A DNA stretch of 64,000 nt from Ctena decussata. Its lineage: Eukaryota > Mollusca > Bivalvia > Lucinida > Lucinidae. The position numbers and the translations under genes are program-made. A model generated the notes under the pieces. That model did not search any database. It was not told where the DNA came from and worked only from the letters and a program-made list of their open reading frames with translations. This document shows positions 1 through 12,501 of the stretch, piece after piece (position 1 is the first letter of the stretch; each line of letters opens with the position of its first letter). Where the stretch lies: NCBI GenBank assembly GCA_963989385.1, contig OZ022509.1:77584667-77648666 (forward strand), read 5' to 3'.

Positions 1-258
1 CCCATTATAACCCTATGGGGGCTATCTGTTGCCATGGAAACCAGAGTTCTGAGCTGATCGGCACCAAAACCTAATGCAGCCTTTCCCCCACCCAAATGAT
101 GCTTCAGATACAATTTGATTGCGATCGGCCCACTGGTCTCTGAGATATTTATGTTTGAAAGTGTTGACGCACCCACCCACGCACTCACGCACGGACGGAC
201 GACGGCTCGACTCCCATCCTATAAGATCACCTCTGAGCCTTTGGCTCAGGTGAGCTAA
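1..258 (+). mobile_element. 3' end of a tandem-core (pearl/HINE-like) element
   Basis: This is the right-hand end of an element that starts outside the window. It shows a short ACGG-type microsatellite near 190-205, then a stem-loop at 233-249 (CTGAGCC-TTT-GGCTCAG) and the terminal GTGAGCTAA. The same end recurs at 3320, 8205, 18086, 21117, 39770, 44638 and 55775, so it marks a family. Pearl/HINE identity is inferred from architecture. Confidence 0.8.
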
Positions 259-683
259 AAAACTACGGGTCAGCTAGTTTTCATGAAAATGCCACATAAT
301 TTTCAAGATCCTAGAATACGGATATTTTTCTTATTTCTCATTTAAACCATAATATGTTGTGACCCCTCATCTGAACCGTCTTGTATATTATGTTATGTAT
401 GTATGTATGTATGTATGTACATAATAATGTACACACGTATGCACAACAGTAACATCATATGATGCGGGGGTATAAATATAGCCATAGGACGAGATGGTAA
501 ATCCCCCGACCGAAGACCCCCTGCGCCTTGCTAAACAGGGTGCACTTCAAAACACATACATGTATTAATAGTATACTTTCATTCTTTTATGCTCCTTATT
601 GAAATTATCTGTGTAACAGATGCATGATTATCTAACACTCAGACCAAAACAGTATGCCAGATTGCTAAAAAGAGGTAAAATCT
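259..683. other. Spacer with half of a foldback MITE
   Basis: Bases 323-394 match one arm of the MITE seen complete at 58748-58950 (TTTTTCTTATTTCTCA, then GTGACCCCTCAT and GAACCGTCTTG), but the second arm is missing. The rest, apart from a short ATGT repeat, shows no gene or recognised repeat. Confidence 0.5.
394..419. repeat. (ATGT)n microsatellite
   Basis: About six uninterrupted ATGT units follow directly on the half MITE. Confidence 0.9.
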
Positions 684-3320
684 AACAAGAGGGCCATGGT
701 GGCCCTGAATCGCTCACCTGAGCATTAATCAGTTCACTGGCTCTGGTGAAGATTTATAAGAGTTTTTACCATACTAACATTTGACCTAGGTTTTGACCCG
801 ACACGACCCAGTTTCAAACTTGGCCTGGATATTGTAAGAATAAACATTCTGACACAGTTTCATCGAGATTGGATCAAAACTGTGCCCTCTGGAGCGTATA
901 CAAGGTCGTTCTTATATTTGACCTAGTGACCAAGTTTTTGACCCGACACGACCCAGTTTCAAACTTTACCTAGATTTCATTAACATAAACATTCTGACAT
1001 AGTTTCATGAAGATTGGATCAAAACTGTGCCCTCTAGGGTGTACACAAAGTTTTCTAAGATTTGACCTTGAGCCGACGTGACTCAGTTTCATAGGGGGCT
1101 TAGATATATGGACAATAAACATTTTGACATAGTTTCATGAAGATTGGATCAAAACTATGCCTTCTAGTGCTTACACAACCTTTTTCTAAGATTTGACCTA
1201 GTGACCTAGTTTTTTACCCGACATGACCTACTTTGAAACTTGGCCGAGAGTTTATGAAGATAAACATTCTGACAAAGTTTCATAAAGATTAGATCAAAAC
1301 TGTGTCCTCTAGAGCGTACACAAAGTTTTTCTATGATTTGACCTAGTGACCTAGTTTTCGGCCCGACATGACCCAGTTTCAAACTTGTCCTACATATTAT
1401 GAGGATAAACATTCTGACAAAGTTTCATGAACTTTGAATCAAAACTGTGCCTTCTAGAGCGTACACAAGGTTTTTCTATGATTTGACCTAGTGACCAAGT
1501 TTTTGACCCGACATGACCCAGTTTCAAACTTATCCTACATATTATGAGGATAAAGATTCTGACAAAGTTTCATGAACTTTGGATCAAAACTGTGCCTTCT
1601 AGAGCTTACACAAGGTTTTTCTAAGATTTGACCTAGTGACCTAGTTTTTGACCCGACATGACCAACTTTCAAACTTGGCCGAGAGTTTATGGAAGGAAAC
1701 ATTCTGACAAAGTTTCATAAAGATTAGACCAAAACTGTGTCCTCTAGAACGTACGCAAGGTTTTTCTATGATTTGACCTAGTGACCTAGTTTTCGACCCG
1801 ACATGACCCAGTTTCAAACTTGTCCTACATATTATGAGGATAAACATTCTGACAAAGTTTTATAAACTTTGAATCAAAACTGTGCCTTCTAGAGTGTACA
1901 CAAGGTTTTTCTAAGATTTGACCTAGTGACCTAGTTTATGACCCAACATGACCCAGTTTCGAACTTGGCCTAAAGTTTATGGAGATAAACATTCGGACAA
2001 TGTTTCATAAAGATTGGATCAAAACTGTGTCCTCTAGAGCATACACAAGTTTTTTTCTATGATTTGACCTAGTGACCTAGTTTTTGACCCGACATGACTC
2101 AGTTTCGAACTTATCCTAGATATTATGAGGATAAAGATTCTGACAAAATTTCAAGAACTTTGGATGAAAACTGTGCCTTCTAAAGCTTACACATGGTTTT
2201 CCTAAGATTTGACCTAGTGACCTAGTTTTTGACCCGACATGACCTACTTTCAAACTTGGCCGAGAGTTTATGGAAGTAAACATTCTGACAAAGTTTCATA
2301 AAGATTAGATCAAAACTGTGTCCTCTAGAGCGTACACAAGGTTTTTCTATGATTTGACCTAGTGACCTAGTTTTTGACCCGACATAACCCAGTTTCAAAC
2401 TTGTCCTATATATTATGAGGATAAACATTCTGACAAAGTTTCAGGAACTTTGGATCAAAACTGTGCCTTCTAGAGCGTACGCAAGGTTTTTCTAAGATTT
2501 GACCTAGTGACCTAGTTTTTGACCCAACATGATCCAGTTTCGAACTTGGCCTAGAGTTTATTAAGATAAACATTCTGACAATGTTTCATAAAGATTGGAT
2601 CAAAACTGTGTCCTCTAGAGCATACACAAGGTTTTTCTATGATTTGTCGTAGTGACCTAGTTTTTGACCCGACGTGACCCAGTTTCAAACTTATCCTAGA
2701 TATTATAAGGATAAACTTTCTGATTAAGTTTCATGAACTTTGGATCAAAACTGTGCCTTCTAGAGCGTACACAAGGTTTTTCTAAGATCTGACCTAGTGT
2801 CCTAGTTTTTGACCCGACATGACCCAGTTTCGAACTTGGCCTAGAGTTTATGGAGATAAACATTCTGACAAAGTTTTATAAAGATTGGATCAAAACTGTG
2901 TCCTCTAGAGCGTACACAAGGTTTTTTTTATGATTTGACCTAGTGACCTAGTTTTAGACCTGACGTGACCCAGTTTCGAACTTGTCCTAGAGATTATGAG
3001 GATAAACATTCTGACAAAGTTTCATGAACTTTGGATGAAAACTGTGCCCTCCAGAGCATACACAAGGTTTTTCAAAGATTTGACCTAGTGACCTAGTTTT
3101 TGACCCGACATGACCCAGTTTCAAATTCGGCCTAGATTTTATAAAGACTAACATTCTGACAAAGTTTCATAAAGATTGGATCGAAACTGTGCCCGCTAGA
3201 GTGTACACAAGCAAAAGTTGACGGACGTCCGGACGGACATCCGTCCACGCGTACGACGGACGACGGACATCACGGTATCCCAAAAGCTCACCCTGAGCAC
3301 TTCGTGCTCAGGTGAGCTAA
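684..3320 (+). mobile_element. Complete tandem-core element, 145-bp unit
   Basis: The 5' end is AACAAGAGGGCC with a stem-loop at 690-706 (AGGGCC/GGCCCT), followed by GCTCACCTGAG, which is the inverted complement of the 3' CTCAGGTGAGC. About 17 units of roughly 145 bp fill the body. Each contains the adjacent half-sites TGACCTAGTGACCTAG and the block ACATTCTGACAAAGTTTCAT. From about 1200 the units alternate between two subtypes, giving a dimer of about 290 bp. The array ends in an ACGG-rich stretch (3220-3268), a perfect 8-bp-stem hairpin (3293-3311) and CTAA. Short open frames inside are by-products of the repeat. No transposase is present, so the element is non-autonomous. Confidence 0.88.
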
Positions 3321-3589
3321 AAATGGCAACCATGTAGACAATGTATTGCATATAATACTTTAAATCAAAATGTGTGAATAACTTCTAAAGTACAAGCCCT
3401 ACAAATTTAATTTTGAGCCCCATAGTAAGTGAACTTGGACAAAGAATCCCAATTGATTTTTTTTGGGGGGAGAGTTGGGGGGAGAGGGGGGGGGGATGAG
3501 GCGGTGGCTGAGTCACATAGAGTTAGGAACACTAATAGGATGTCATGGGGCATGATAATCAAAATTCTAAAAGGTATAAGGGTTTAAAA
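3321..3589. other. Spacer with T/G-rich tract
   Basis: Unique sequence with a run of T followed by G-rich blocks (about 3458-3500) that could form a G-quadruplex. No coding or repeat signature was seen. Confidence 0.5.
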
Positions 3590-5833
3590 TTGTGGAGCCG
3601 GCCGGGTTATAGATATGGAGCAGAGAAACAAAACTGCAGCTCAAACGTCCAAAGGGTAATAACTCGGAAAAGTACGAAAGCAAGAGTTGTCATTCTTGTA
3701 TGAGACAAACTGTCATGATCTGATCTCCATATCTGTAAAGTATCATAAAAATATTTCAAAGGGTATTCAAGTTATGGAGAGGACATGAAATCACATCTAA
3801 AACCATCAAGGGAAAATACATCAAACAGGTAGAAAGCAAGAGTTGTCATTCTTGTTCGCGACACATCAGTATGACCTGTTCTACATATCTGTGACGTATC
3901 ATGAAAATATTCCAAAGGGTATTCAAGTTACAGAGGGGACAGGAAATCACACCTGTAACCATCAAGGGAAAATATCTCAAAAAGTAAGAAAGCAAGAGTT
4001 GTCATTCTTGTTCGCCACACATCATCATGACCTGTTCTACATATCTGTGAAGTATCATGAAAATATTTCAAAAGGACTTCAAGTTATAGAGCGGACACGA
4101 AATCACACCTAAAACCATCAGTGGGAAATAACCTAAAAAGTAAGAAAGCAAGAGTTGTCATTCTTGTTTGCGACACATCGTCATGACCTGTTCTATATAT
4201 CTGTGAAGTATCATGAAAATTTTTCAAAGGGTATTCAAGTTATGGAGCGCCTAAAACCACCAAGGGGAAATAACTCAAAAAGTAAGAAAGCAAGACTAGT
4301 CATTCTTGTTTGCAACACATTGTCATGACCTGCTCTACATCAGTGCTCCAGATAATTTTTTTTTCAATCAGTACCATACTGGTCAAAATTTTCTTGGATC
4401 AGTATCCACAATTCTGCTTCAGTATTTGCACTGAACCGACAGATGTAACATGAAAACATATTTAATTTTAACAGTATTTCAGTGGTACTCCCTGGCTGTG
4501 ACTTTGCCTTGTAAAATACTACTTCTGCTTTTACTGTGTGGAATTATACTCTTTTATATACCCCAAAACGCCATATCAAAATCTGATTTATTAAACGATT
4601 CTATCATGACTCAACCTTGTGAAAGCTCCTTCTGACTGCTTCACAAAATGTAAATATCAAAATGAAACTGAAAAATTTACAAAGTGTGGTTGATGTTGCC
4701 AGAGGGAAGTTTTCGCTAGGCTGAGTCATGAGACACATGTATGAAGAAAATTCTCTGCAAGTACCAAGAACCAAAACCATTACTATATGATCATTAAGGT
4801 CCATCAAGGCTAAAGAAGTCAACAAACTATCAGTTGGTTTCTGTAGCCTTTTCAGTCTTTAGTTTATGTGGCTATAACATGATCAAGAATGAGTTTGCTT
4901 GGTACCTGTCTCAGCAGATACTTCAAGATGTTCCAAACATGTTCTATGACACATGTTTTTGTGTTAAAAATTTCAATTTTACAGTGCTACTATAAGTACG
5001 AACTGGGTTCATGCGAATCACATTTGGATTTGAACTGCAATTATCTACCTACCAGAATGTTTTCCCTTTTCTACAGGCTACATGCAGTCATAACCGCACC
5101 TGAGTAATAGCATTATCTCATAGACGCATCTACAATTTTCGGTTGATTATTAAGTAGGCACAAAAACCGCATAATAGAGGCCTGCTTGTCCCATTCCTTT
5201 TTCGAAGCCATGCTTTCCTACTTTCAGTTTTGAAGCGACTAATTTGCAGTCCATCTATTTTCCACGCATTAGAAACACAAATTCAGAAGGAAATATTTAG
5301 AATCAGTCAGCTTCTTGGTGAGTGCGACGCATAAGGAAGCTCAATCTACTTGATGATATTATAATGCAAGCGTCTATGAGAACTCGTCAAGGTGGTACGG
5401 ATTTCCGGAAAAAATGATCCGTAACGGCTTGAAAGTGTCCGTACCGGGTACCGATAAAATTTCCAATAGCTCCGTATCGGCCAAAAATGATCCGTAATAT
5501 ACGCAGATACGGACGCTATCTGGAGCACTGCTACATATCTGTGAAGTATCATGAAAATATTCCAAAGGGTATTCAAGTTAAAGAGCAGACACGAATTTGC
5601 CAAAAATTCAGCAAAGGGGAGATAACTCAAAAAATACAAATGCAAGAGTTACCGTTCTTGCACGCGACACATCACCATGACCTGTTCTACATAACTTTGA
5701 AGTTTCATGAAAATATTTCCAAGGGTATTCAAGATATGGAGCGGACAAGAAAATGTTTACGGACAGACGGATGGACGGACAGACAGATGCTAGGCTCATC
5801 CCTATATCCCCCGAACCTTTCGGTCAGGGGATA
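3590..5833 (+). mobile_element. Tandem-core element, AGGGGATAA-ending type, interrupted
   Basis: Units of about 150 bp carry GAGTTGTCATTCTTG, CATGACCTGTTCTACAT and GTGAAGTATCATGAAAAT. They repeat from about 3660 to 4340 and resume at 5531-5755 after an inserted transposon. The right end has an ACGG/ACAG microsatellite (5758-5785) and a hairpin of a different type ending GGTCAGGGGATAA. A related end (GAAGGGATAATAA) lies at 16402. The left boundary is approximate. Confidence 0.65.
4341..5530. mobile_element. hAT-like DNA transposon, non-autonomous, 6-bp TSD
   Basis: The terminal inverted repeats are CAGTGCTCCAGATA at the left and its complement at the right. The flanking 6 bp CTACAT is duplicated (4335-4340 and 5531-5536), and removing the element restores the 150-bp host repeat unit. 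The 1.19-kb interior has no transposase. Assignment to hAT rests on the CAGTG terminus only, since most hAT elements make 8-bp duplications. The same TIR occurs at 58748-58950 and, in variant form, at 13283/21164. Confidence 0.75.
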
Positions 5834-8205
5834 AACAAAAGGGCCATGAGGCCCTGATCCGCTCACCTAAGCAATTGGCAAAGTGGCTTTTTCTTATGTC
5901 TGAAATTGTCAAAATATGAGTCTAGGGTCAAAAGTCAAAGACTGACCATGACCTCTTGTACTCATAAATCTTCATGTGCTAATAGGCATTAAGACAACCA
6001 TATATACCATTTTTTAGACCAAAATCTTCAAAACTTTCCAAGAAATCTTATGTTCTAGCATTTTCCCATATTTGACCATGCTGCAAATAAGGTCAAGGTA
6101 AACCCAAGGTCATCATTTGAACAGTCTTGGAAGTACTCTAGTACTCCTTGCTACTTACCAAGTTTCAAGGCCATAGGCATATTGGTTCTGGAGAAGAAAT
6201 ATATTAAATGTTTATACCATAAATGGGTATGGCGGCCATGTTGGTCATGTGACCTGGATCATTTGAACACATTTTTGTTCCCTCAACCCCTGGAGGCTCT
6301 ATATGAAATGTGACTACAATTGGCCCTTTGGCTTTTGCGGAAATGTTTGAAAATGTCAAAATATGAGAGATCTGGGTCAAAGGTCAAAGAATGACTTTGA
6401 CCTCTTGTACTCATAATTCTTCATGACCTCATTAAGATGACTGTTTATACCAATTTCTAGGCCAAATCTTCAAAAATTCCCATGAAAGCTTATGTTGTAG
6501 CATTTTGCCATATTTGACCTTGCCATAAAAAGGTCAAGGTCAAGCAAAGGTCATAATTTGAATAATCTTGATAATACTGGAGTACCCAATGCTACATACC
6601 AAGTTTCAAGGCCATCGGTCAACTGGTTCTGGAGAAAAAGATTTTTAAAGGTTTTTACCATATATGGTCATGGCGGCCATGTTGGTCATGTGACCCAGAC
6701 CATTTGAAGAAATTTTCGTTTTCTCAACCCCTGCAGGCTCTATATGATATTTGGTTACAATTGGCTTTTAAAAAGAAGTTTGAAATTGTCAAACTATGAG
6801 AATTCAGGGTCAAAGGTCAAAGAATGACCTTGACCTCTTGTACTTATAAATCTTGATGTACTCATTAAGATGACTGCATTTTCCAATTTTTAGGCCTAAA
6901 TCATCAAAACTTTCCATGAAATCATGTTCTAGCATTTTCCCTTATTGACCTTCCCGTAAAATGGTCAAGGTCAACCCAAGGTTATCATTTTGAACACTCT
7001 TGATAGAACTGGAATACCCAATGCTTCATACCAAGTTTCAAGGCCATCGGTCAACTGGTTCTGGAGAAGAAGATTTTTAAAGCTTTTTACCATATATGGG
7101 CGTGGCGGCCATGTTGGTCATGTGACCTAGACAGTATGAATAAATTTTTGTTCCCTCAACCCCTGGAGGCTCTATATGAAATATGGTTTCAATTGGCAAA
7201 GTGGCTTTGGAGAAGATTGTTTGAAAATGTCAAACTATGAGAGTTCTGGGTCAAAGGTCAAAGAATGACCTTGACCTCTTACACTCATAAATCTTCATGT
7301 ACTCAACTGAATTTACCAATTTTAGGCCTTACTCTTCAAAACTTTCCATGAAATCATATGTTCTGGCATTTTCCCATATTTGACCTTGCAGTAAAATGGT
7401 CATGGTCAACCCAAGGCCATAATTTGAACAATCTTGATAGTACTCGAGTACCCAATTCTACATACCAAGTTTCAAGGCTATCGTTCAATTGGTTCTGGAG
7501 AAGAAGATTTTTAAAGGTTTTTACCATATATGGGCGTGGCCGCCATGTTGGTCATGTGACCTAGACAGTATGAATAAAATTTTGTTCCCTCAACCCCTGG
7601 AGGCTCTATATGAAATTTGGTTTCAATTGGCTCAGTGGCTGTTGAGGAAATTGTTCGAAATTGTCAAAATATGAGAGTTCTGGGTCAAAGGTCAAAGAAT
7701 GACCTTGACCTCTTAATGTCATAAATCTTCACGTACTCATTAAGATGACTGTAGATACTGGTTTTCAGCCCAAAATCTGCAACAGTTTCCAAGATATCTT
7801 ATGTTCTAGCATTTTGCCATATAAAAGCACAAGGAAGCAAATTTGACCTTGCCGTAAAAAAGGTCAAGGTCAACCCAACGTCATAATTTGAACAATCTTT
7901 TTAGAACTCGCGTACCCGATGCTACATACCAAATTTCAAGGCCATCGGCCTATTGGTTCTGGAGAAGAAGATTTTTTTAGGTTTTTACCATATATGGGCG
8001 TGGCGGCCACGTTGGTCATGTGATCAGGACCGTTTGAACATATTTTTGTTCCTAAGGTCCCAGGAGGCTCTATATGAAATTTGGTTACAATTGGCCCAGC
8101 GGTTTCAGAGGAGAAGTCGTTTGAAATTGTGGACGGACGGACGCCGGACGCCGGAGCCTTACCATCCTATAAGATCCCCCGGAGCCGCTGGCTCAGGTGA
8201 GCTAA
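5834..8205 (+). mobile_element. Complete tandem-core element, 440-bp unit
   Basis: The head is ACAAAAGGGCC with stem-loop 5840-5855, then GCTCACCTAAG. Five units of about 440 bp follow. Each carries GGGTCAAAGGTCAAAGAATG, GACCTTGACCTCTTG, AAGGTCAAGGTCAACC and a GGTTCTGGAGAAGAAGATTT segment. The 3' end has GGACGGACGGACGCCGG, a GGAGCC/GGCTC hairpin and CAGGTGAGCTAA. Small open frames within it are not genes. Confidence 0.85.
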
Positions 8206-8206
8206 A

Positions 8207-8299
8207 AACCAGTCGCCCAAGGGCAACGATCGCTCACCTGCCAGTATATGCTCAGGTCAATTGGCTGAAATGTAAGCTTTCAGCTTAGGTAAGCTAATA
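8207..8299 (+). mobile_element. Minimal element: head and tail without core
   Basis: A head-like hairpin (TCGCCC/GGGCAA) and GATCGCTCACCTG are followed only about 60 bp later by CAGCTTAGGTAAGCTAATAA, which resembles a degenerate family 3' end. It abuts the preceding element directly. It could be a deletion derivative or merely the head of the next array. Confidence 0.45.
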
Positions 8300-10742
8300 A
8301 ACAGGTGCAATTCTATAGGATTGGATGGTTCCATTCAAAAGCATTAGAGACCAAATTTGACAATGCGGCAAACAGGTCAAGGTCAACCTAAGGTCATCAT
8401 TTATATCAACCTGGTAGTACCAGAGTCCTAGATGGTACATACCAAGTTTCAAGGCAATTGGCTCAGTGGTTCTGGAGAGGAAGATTTAAGGTTTTTGCCA
8501 TATATGGGCATGTTGGCCATCTTGGTCATGTGACCTGGACCAAATATTTAAACTTGTTTTCCCGCTTTGCCTGATTGCACTTTTTCACCTTTTCCCATTC
8601 AAAAGCCTTATAGAAAAAAATTTGACCTTGCGCTAAAATAGGTCAAGGTCAACCCAAGGTCATCTTTTATATAAACTTTGTAGTACTAGAGCCCCAGATG
8701 CTACATACCATGTTTAAAGGCAATCGGCCCTGTGGTTATGGAGAAGAAGATTGTTTAAGGTTTTAACCATATATGGGCATGGGGCCATCTTTGTCATGTG
8801 ACCTGGGCCAAATATATAAATTTTCTTTCTTGCTTTACCTGAAGGCTGCATATGAAATTAAACAGAAATTGGCACAGTAGTTTCAGAGGAGAAGTCTTTT
8901 AAAATTGATTACACACAACAAACAAATGACCTTTGGTCAAGGTCACTAAATGACCTTGACCTCTAGTATTCATAGACTTGATGATGACTGCATTTCCATA
9001 TCATTGAGAACAATAGCAACATAAAAATGCACTTTTTCAGCTTTTCCCAGTCAAAAGCCAAAGAGCCAAAATTTGATCTTCCCATAAAAAAGGTCAAGGT
9101 CAACCCAAGATGATGATTTATATAACTTTGTAGTACTAGATTCCCATATACAATATACCCAGTTTCAAGGCAAACAGCCTATTGGTTCTGGAGAAGAAGA
9201 TTTTCTTAAGGTTTTTACCTTATATGGGCATGTGGGCCATCTTGGTCATATGACCTGGGCCGAATATATAAATTTTCTTTCTTGCTCTTCCTGAGGACTG
9301 CATATCTTATTTAATTGAAATTGGCCCAGTAGTTTCAATGGAGACTTCCTTTAAAGATGTTGATCCACAACAGGCAAAAGACCTTTGGCCAAGGTCACTA
9401 AATGACCTTGACCTCTATTATTCATATGGGTTGATGATGACTGCATTTCCATATCATTGAGCACAATAGCAACAAAAAAATGCTTCTTTTTTTTTTCATT
9501 TTTTCCCATTCAAAAGCATATGGGAACAAATTTGACCTTACCGTAAAATAAGTCAAGGTCAACCCACGGTCATCCATTTATATAAATTGTGTAGTACTAG
9601 AGTCCAAGATGCTGCATACCAAGTTTCAAGGCAATCAGGCTATTGGTTCTGGAGAAGAAGATTTTTTAAGGTTTTTACCATATATGGGTATGGCTGCCAT
9701 CTTGGTCATGTGACCTGTACCAAATATATAAAATTCTGTTCCCCCATCCTGGTAAGGCTCCATATGAAATTTGGCTTCAATCAGCCCAGTGGTTTCTGAA
9801 AAGAAGATGTTTTAAAGTGTGGCCGCCCCCGCCGCCGACGGACCAAGGCTATACTATAAGCTCACCTTGACAAGTGAACTAAAAATGCACTTTTTAAGCT
9901 TTTCCCATTCAAAGCCTTACAGACAAAATTTGACCTTAAGATAAAACAGGTCAAGTTCAACCCAAGGTCATCATTTATATGAATTTTGTAGTACTAGAGC
10001 CCCAGATGCTATATACCAAGTTTCAAGGCAATCAGCCCAGTGGTTCCAGAGAAGATTTTTTAGGGTTTTTGCCATACATGGGCATGGTGGCCATCTTGGT
10101 TATGTGACCTGGACCAAATGCATAAACTTTCATTCCCCTTTTGCCTTAAGGCAGTATATGAAATTTAATTGAAATTGGCCCAGTAGTTTCAGACGAGAAG
10201 TCCTTTGAAAATGTTGACACACAACAGACAAATGACCTTTGACCAAGGTCACTAAATGACCTTGACCTCTGGTATTCATGGGGGTTGAAGTTGACTGCAT
10301 TTCCATATCACAGAGCACAATAGCCACAGAAAAATGCACTTTTTCAGATTTTGCCATTCAAAAGCCTATGGGACCAAATCTGACCTTGCCATAAAATAGG
10401 TCAAGGTCAACCCAGGGTCATCATTTATATAAACTTTGTCGTACTAGAGACCAAGATGTTACATACCAAGTTTCAAGGCAATCGGTTGGTTGGTTCTGGA
10501 GAAGAAGATTTTTTAAGGTTTTTACCATATATGGGCATGGCGGCAATCTTGGTCATGTGACCTGGACTAAATATATAAACGTTTGTTCCCCCATCCTGTT
10601 AAGGCTCCATATGAAATTTGGCTTCAATTGGCCCAGAAGTTTCTGAGGAGACGATGTTTAAAAGTGTGAAAGCCAACGACGCCGACAACGAGGGACGACA
10701 GACCAAGGCTATCCTATAAGCTCACCTTGACAGGTGAGCTAA
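8300..10742 (+). mobile_element. Composite tandem-core array with an internal 3' end
   Basis: Units of about 260-460 bp contain CATTCAAAAGCC, TTTGACCTT, AGGTCAAGGTCAACC, GGTTCTGGAGAAGAAG and CTTGGTCATGTGACCTGG. A family 3' end (AAGCTCACCTTGACAAGTGAACTAAAA) is present inside at about 9862-9888. The core then resumes at once and runs to a second 3' end, ACAGGTGAGCTAA, at 10742. This reads as two elements fused tail to core, as expected from read-through or rolling-circle-like copying. Confidence 0.75.
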
Positions 10743-11067
10743 CAAGACGGCCATGAGGCCCTGAACCGCTTCCCTGAGTAATTATGGTCAAAGGTGAAAC
10801 TAGGATCATCATTTGAACAAACCTGATAGTTTAAACTGTCAAAATATGAAAGACATTGGTTAAAGTTCAACAAGGGCTTAGCAAACGGCACATAATACAC
10901 CCGTTTAAATGTCATAAAGCAGTTACAGAATGAACAAGATTGCGTACAAAAGGTTAGACAGGCAGACAAACAGGGGCAACCACTCTATAATTAATGACTG
11001 CAACATTATTTTAATATTTAACACATGAAATATATTTACAAAGGAGATAAACTAAATATACTAGATG

Positions 11068-11232
11068 TAATAGATATATCCATTCTTTTTGAGATGTATC
11101 AGTTAATATCAGTACTGATTGTTAGGTGTACAGGATAATGGACGAGCCCTTTAGGGTGAGTTCAATTATCCTCTACATCTAACAATCAGTATCGATATTT
11201 ACTAATACATCTCAAAAAGAAATGGATATATC
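11068..11232. repeat. Long imperfect palindrome (foldback)
   Basis: The left arm AGATATATCCATTCTTTTTG continues to GATAATGGA, and its complement occupies the right arm ending AAAAAGAAATGGATATATCT. The arms are about 70 bp with a spacer of about 25 bp. It lies in the insert that splits the surrounding tandem-core element. Confidence 0.85.
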
Positions 11233-12229
11233 TGTTTAAATCCACAGCTTTATTGAACTTTTCACCTAAAACAAATAATTAAATCAATAAAAAATATATG
11301 TTATCCTCTTAATTCAACCTGCCTCACCTTGTCTGGAAAATGTACCTTCCTGTCTGATACAATAAGGTCATTAGTTACCTGACCAATGGTACTCATTAAG
11401 ATGAATGAATATACAACTTTTAAGGCCTTAATCTTCAAAACTAATCATGAAATTGTATGTTCTATCATTTTCCCATATTTGACCTTGCCGTAAAAATGGT
11501 CAAGGTCAAGCCAAAGGTCATCATTTTGAACAATCCTGATAGTACTCGAGTACCCAATGCTACATACCAAGTTACAAGGTCATCGGTCAACTGGTTCTGG
11601 AGAAGAAGATTTTTAAAGCTTTTTACCATATATGGGCATGGCGGCCATGTCGGTCATGTGACCTGAACTGTTTGAACAACTTTTCATTCCCTCAACCCCT
11701 GGAGGCGCTTTATGAAATTTGGTTTAAAATTGGCAGAGTGGCTTTTCAGGAGATTGTTTGAAATTGTTAAAATATGAGAGTTCTGTCACTGTGTCAAAGG
11801 TCAAAGAATGACCTTGACCTCTTGTACTCATAAATCTTCTTGTACTCATTAAGATGAAAGCATATACCAATTTTTAGGCCTTAATCTTCAAAACTTTGTA
11901 TGAAATCTTATGTTCTAGTATCTTCCCATATTTGATCTTGCCGTAAAAAAAGTCCAGGTCAATTAAAGGTCATCATTTTGAACAATCTTGATAGTACTCA
12001 AGTATCCAATGCTACATACCAAGTTTCAAGGAAATCGGCCCATTGGTTCTGAAGAAGAAGATTTTTAAAGCTTTTTACCATATATGGGTGTGGCGGCCAT
12101 GATGGTCATGTGACCTAGACCGTTTGAATTAATTTTTGTTCCCACAACCCCTGGAGGCTCTATATGAAATTTGGTTTCAATTGGCCCAGTGGCTTTTGAG
12201 GACATTGTTTGAAATTGTCAAACTATGAG

Positions 12230-12501
12230 ATTGATTGATTGATTTGATGCTTAACGTCCACGGTAAACAGCTATGGTCATGTTGGGACAGTCAGTTAACC
12301 TAACCACACTATTCCTGGGCAGGCTTAGACCGCCTAAGCGGTTAACCAGTACTAAGCGCACATAGTTTCTCCAGTAACTGACAACCCCCCTTCTTGAATC
12401 AGCAGATGGAGAAACGAAAGTATGTGACCAGACCGGGTATCGAACCCAGGACCTCTGACTTATGAGTCAGGTGCCCTACTGATTGAACTACGCAGCCCGG
12501 C
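12230..12501 (-). mobile_element. tRNA-derived SINE, family 1
   Basis: Read on the minus strand, the element starts with a tRNA-like head (A-box TAGTTCAATCAGTAGG, B-box GGTTCGATACC), probably Met-like judging from the CTCATAA loop. It continues through a body with GTTAACCGCTTAG and CCCAGGAATAGTGTGG and ends in an AATC-type tail. The target-site duplication GTCAAACTATGAG is perfect (12217-12229, 12502-12514). The family has further copies at 41586, 42391, 47136 and 53243, all in the same orientation. Confidence 0.92.

Noticed and set aside
1206..2428. Repeated 68-residue minus-strand open frames
   Set aside because: They recur once per repeat dimer and are translations of the 145-bp core, with no protein family motif.
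684..3320. CRISPR-like regular repeats
   Set aside because: Units are about 145 bp, contiguous without unique spacers, and eukaryotic in setting.
4450..5107. Small frames within 4341-5530 as a transposase
   Set aside because: None shows a DDE or hAT motif; the element appears non-autonomous.
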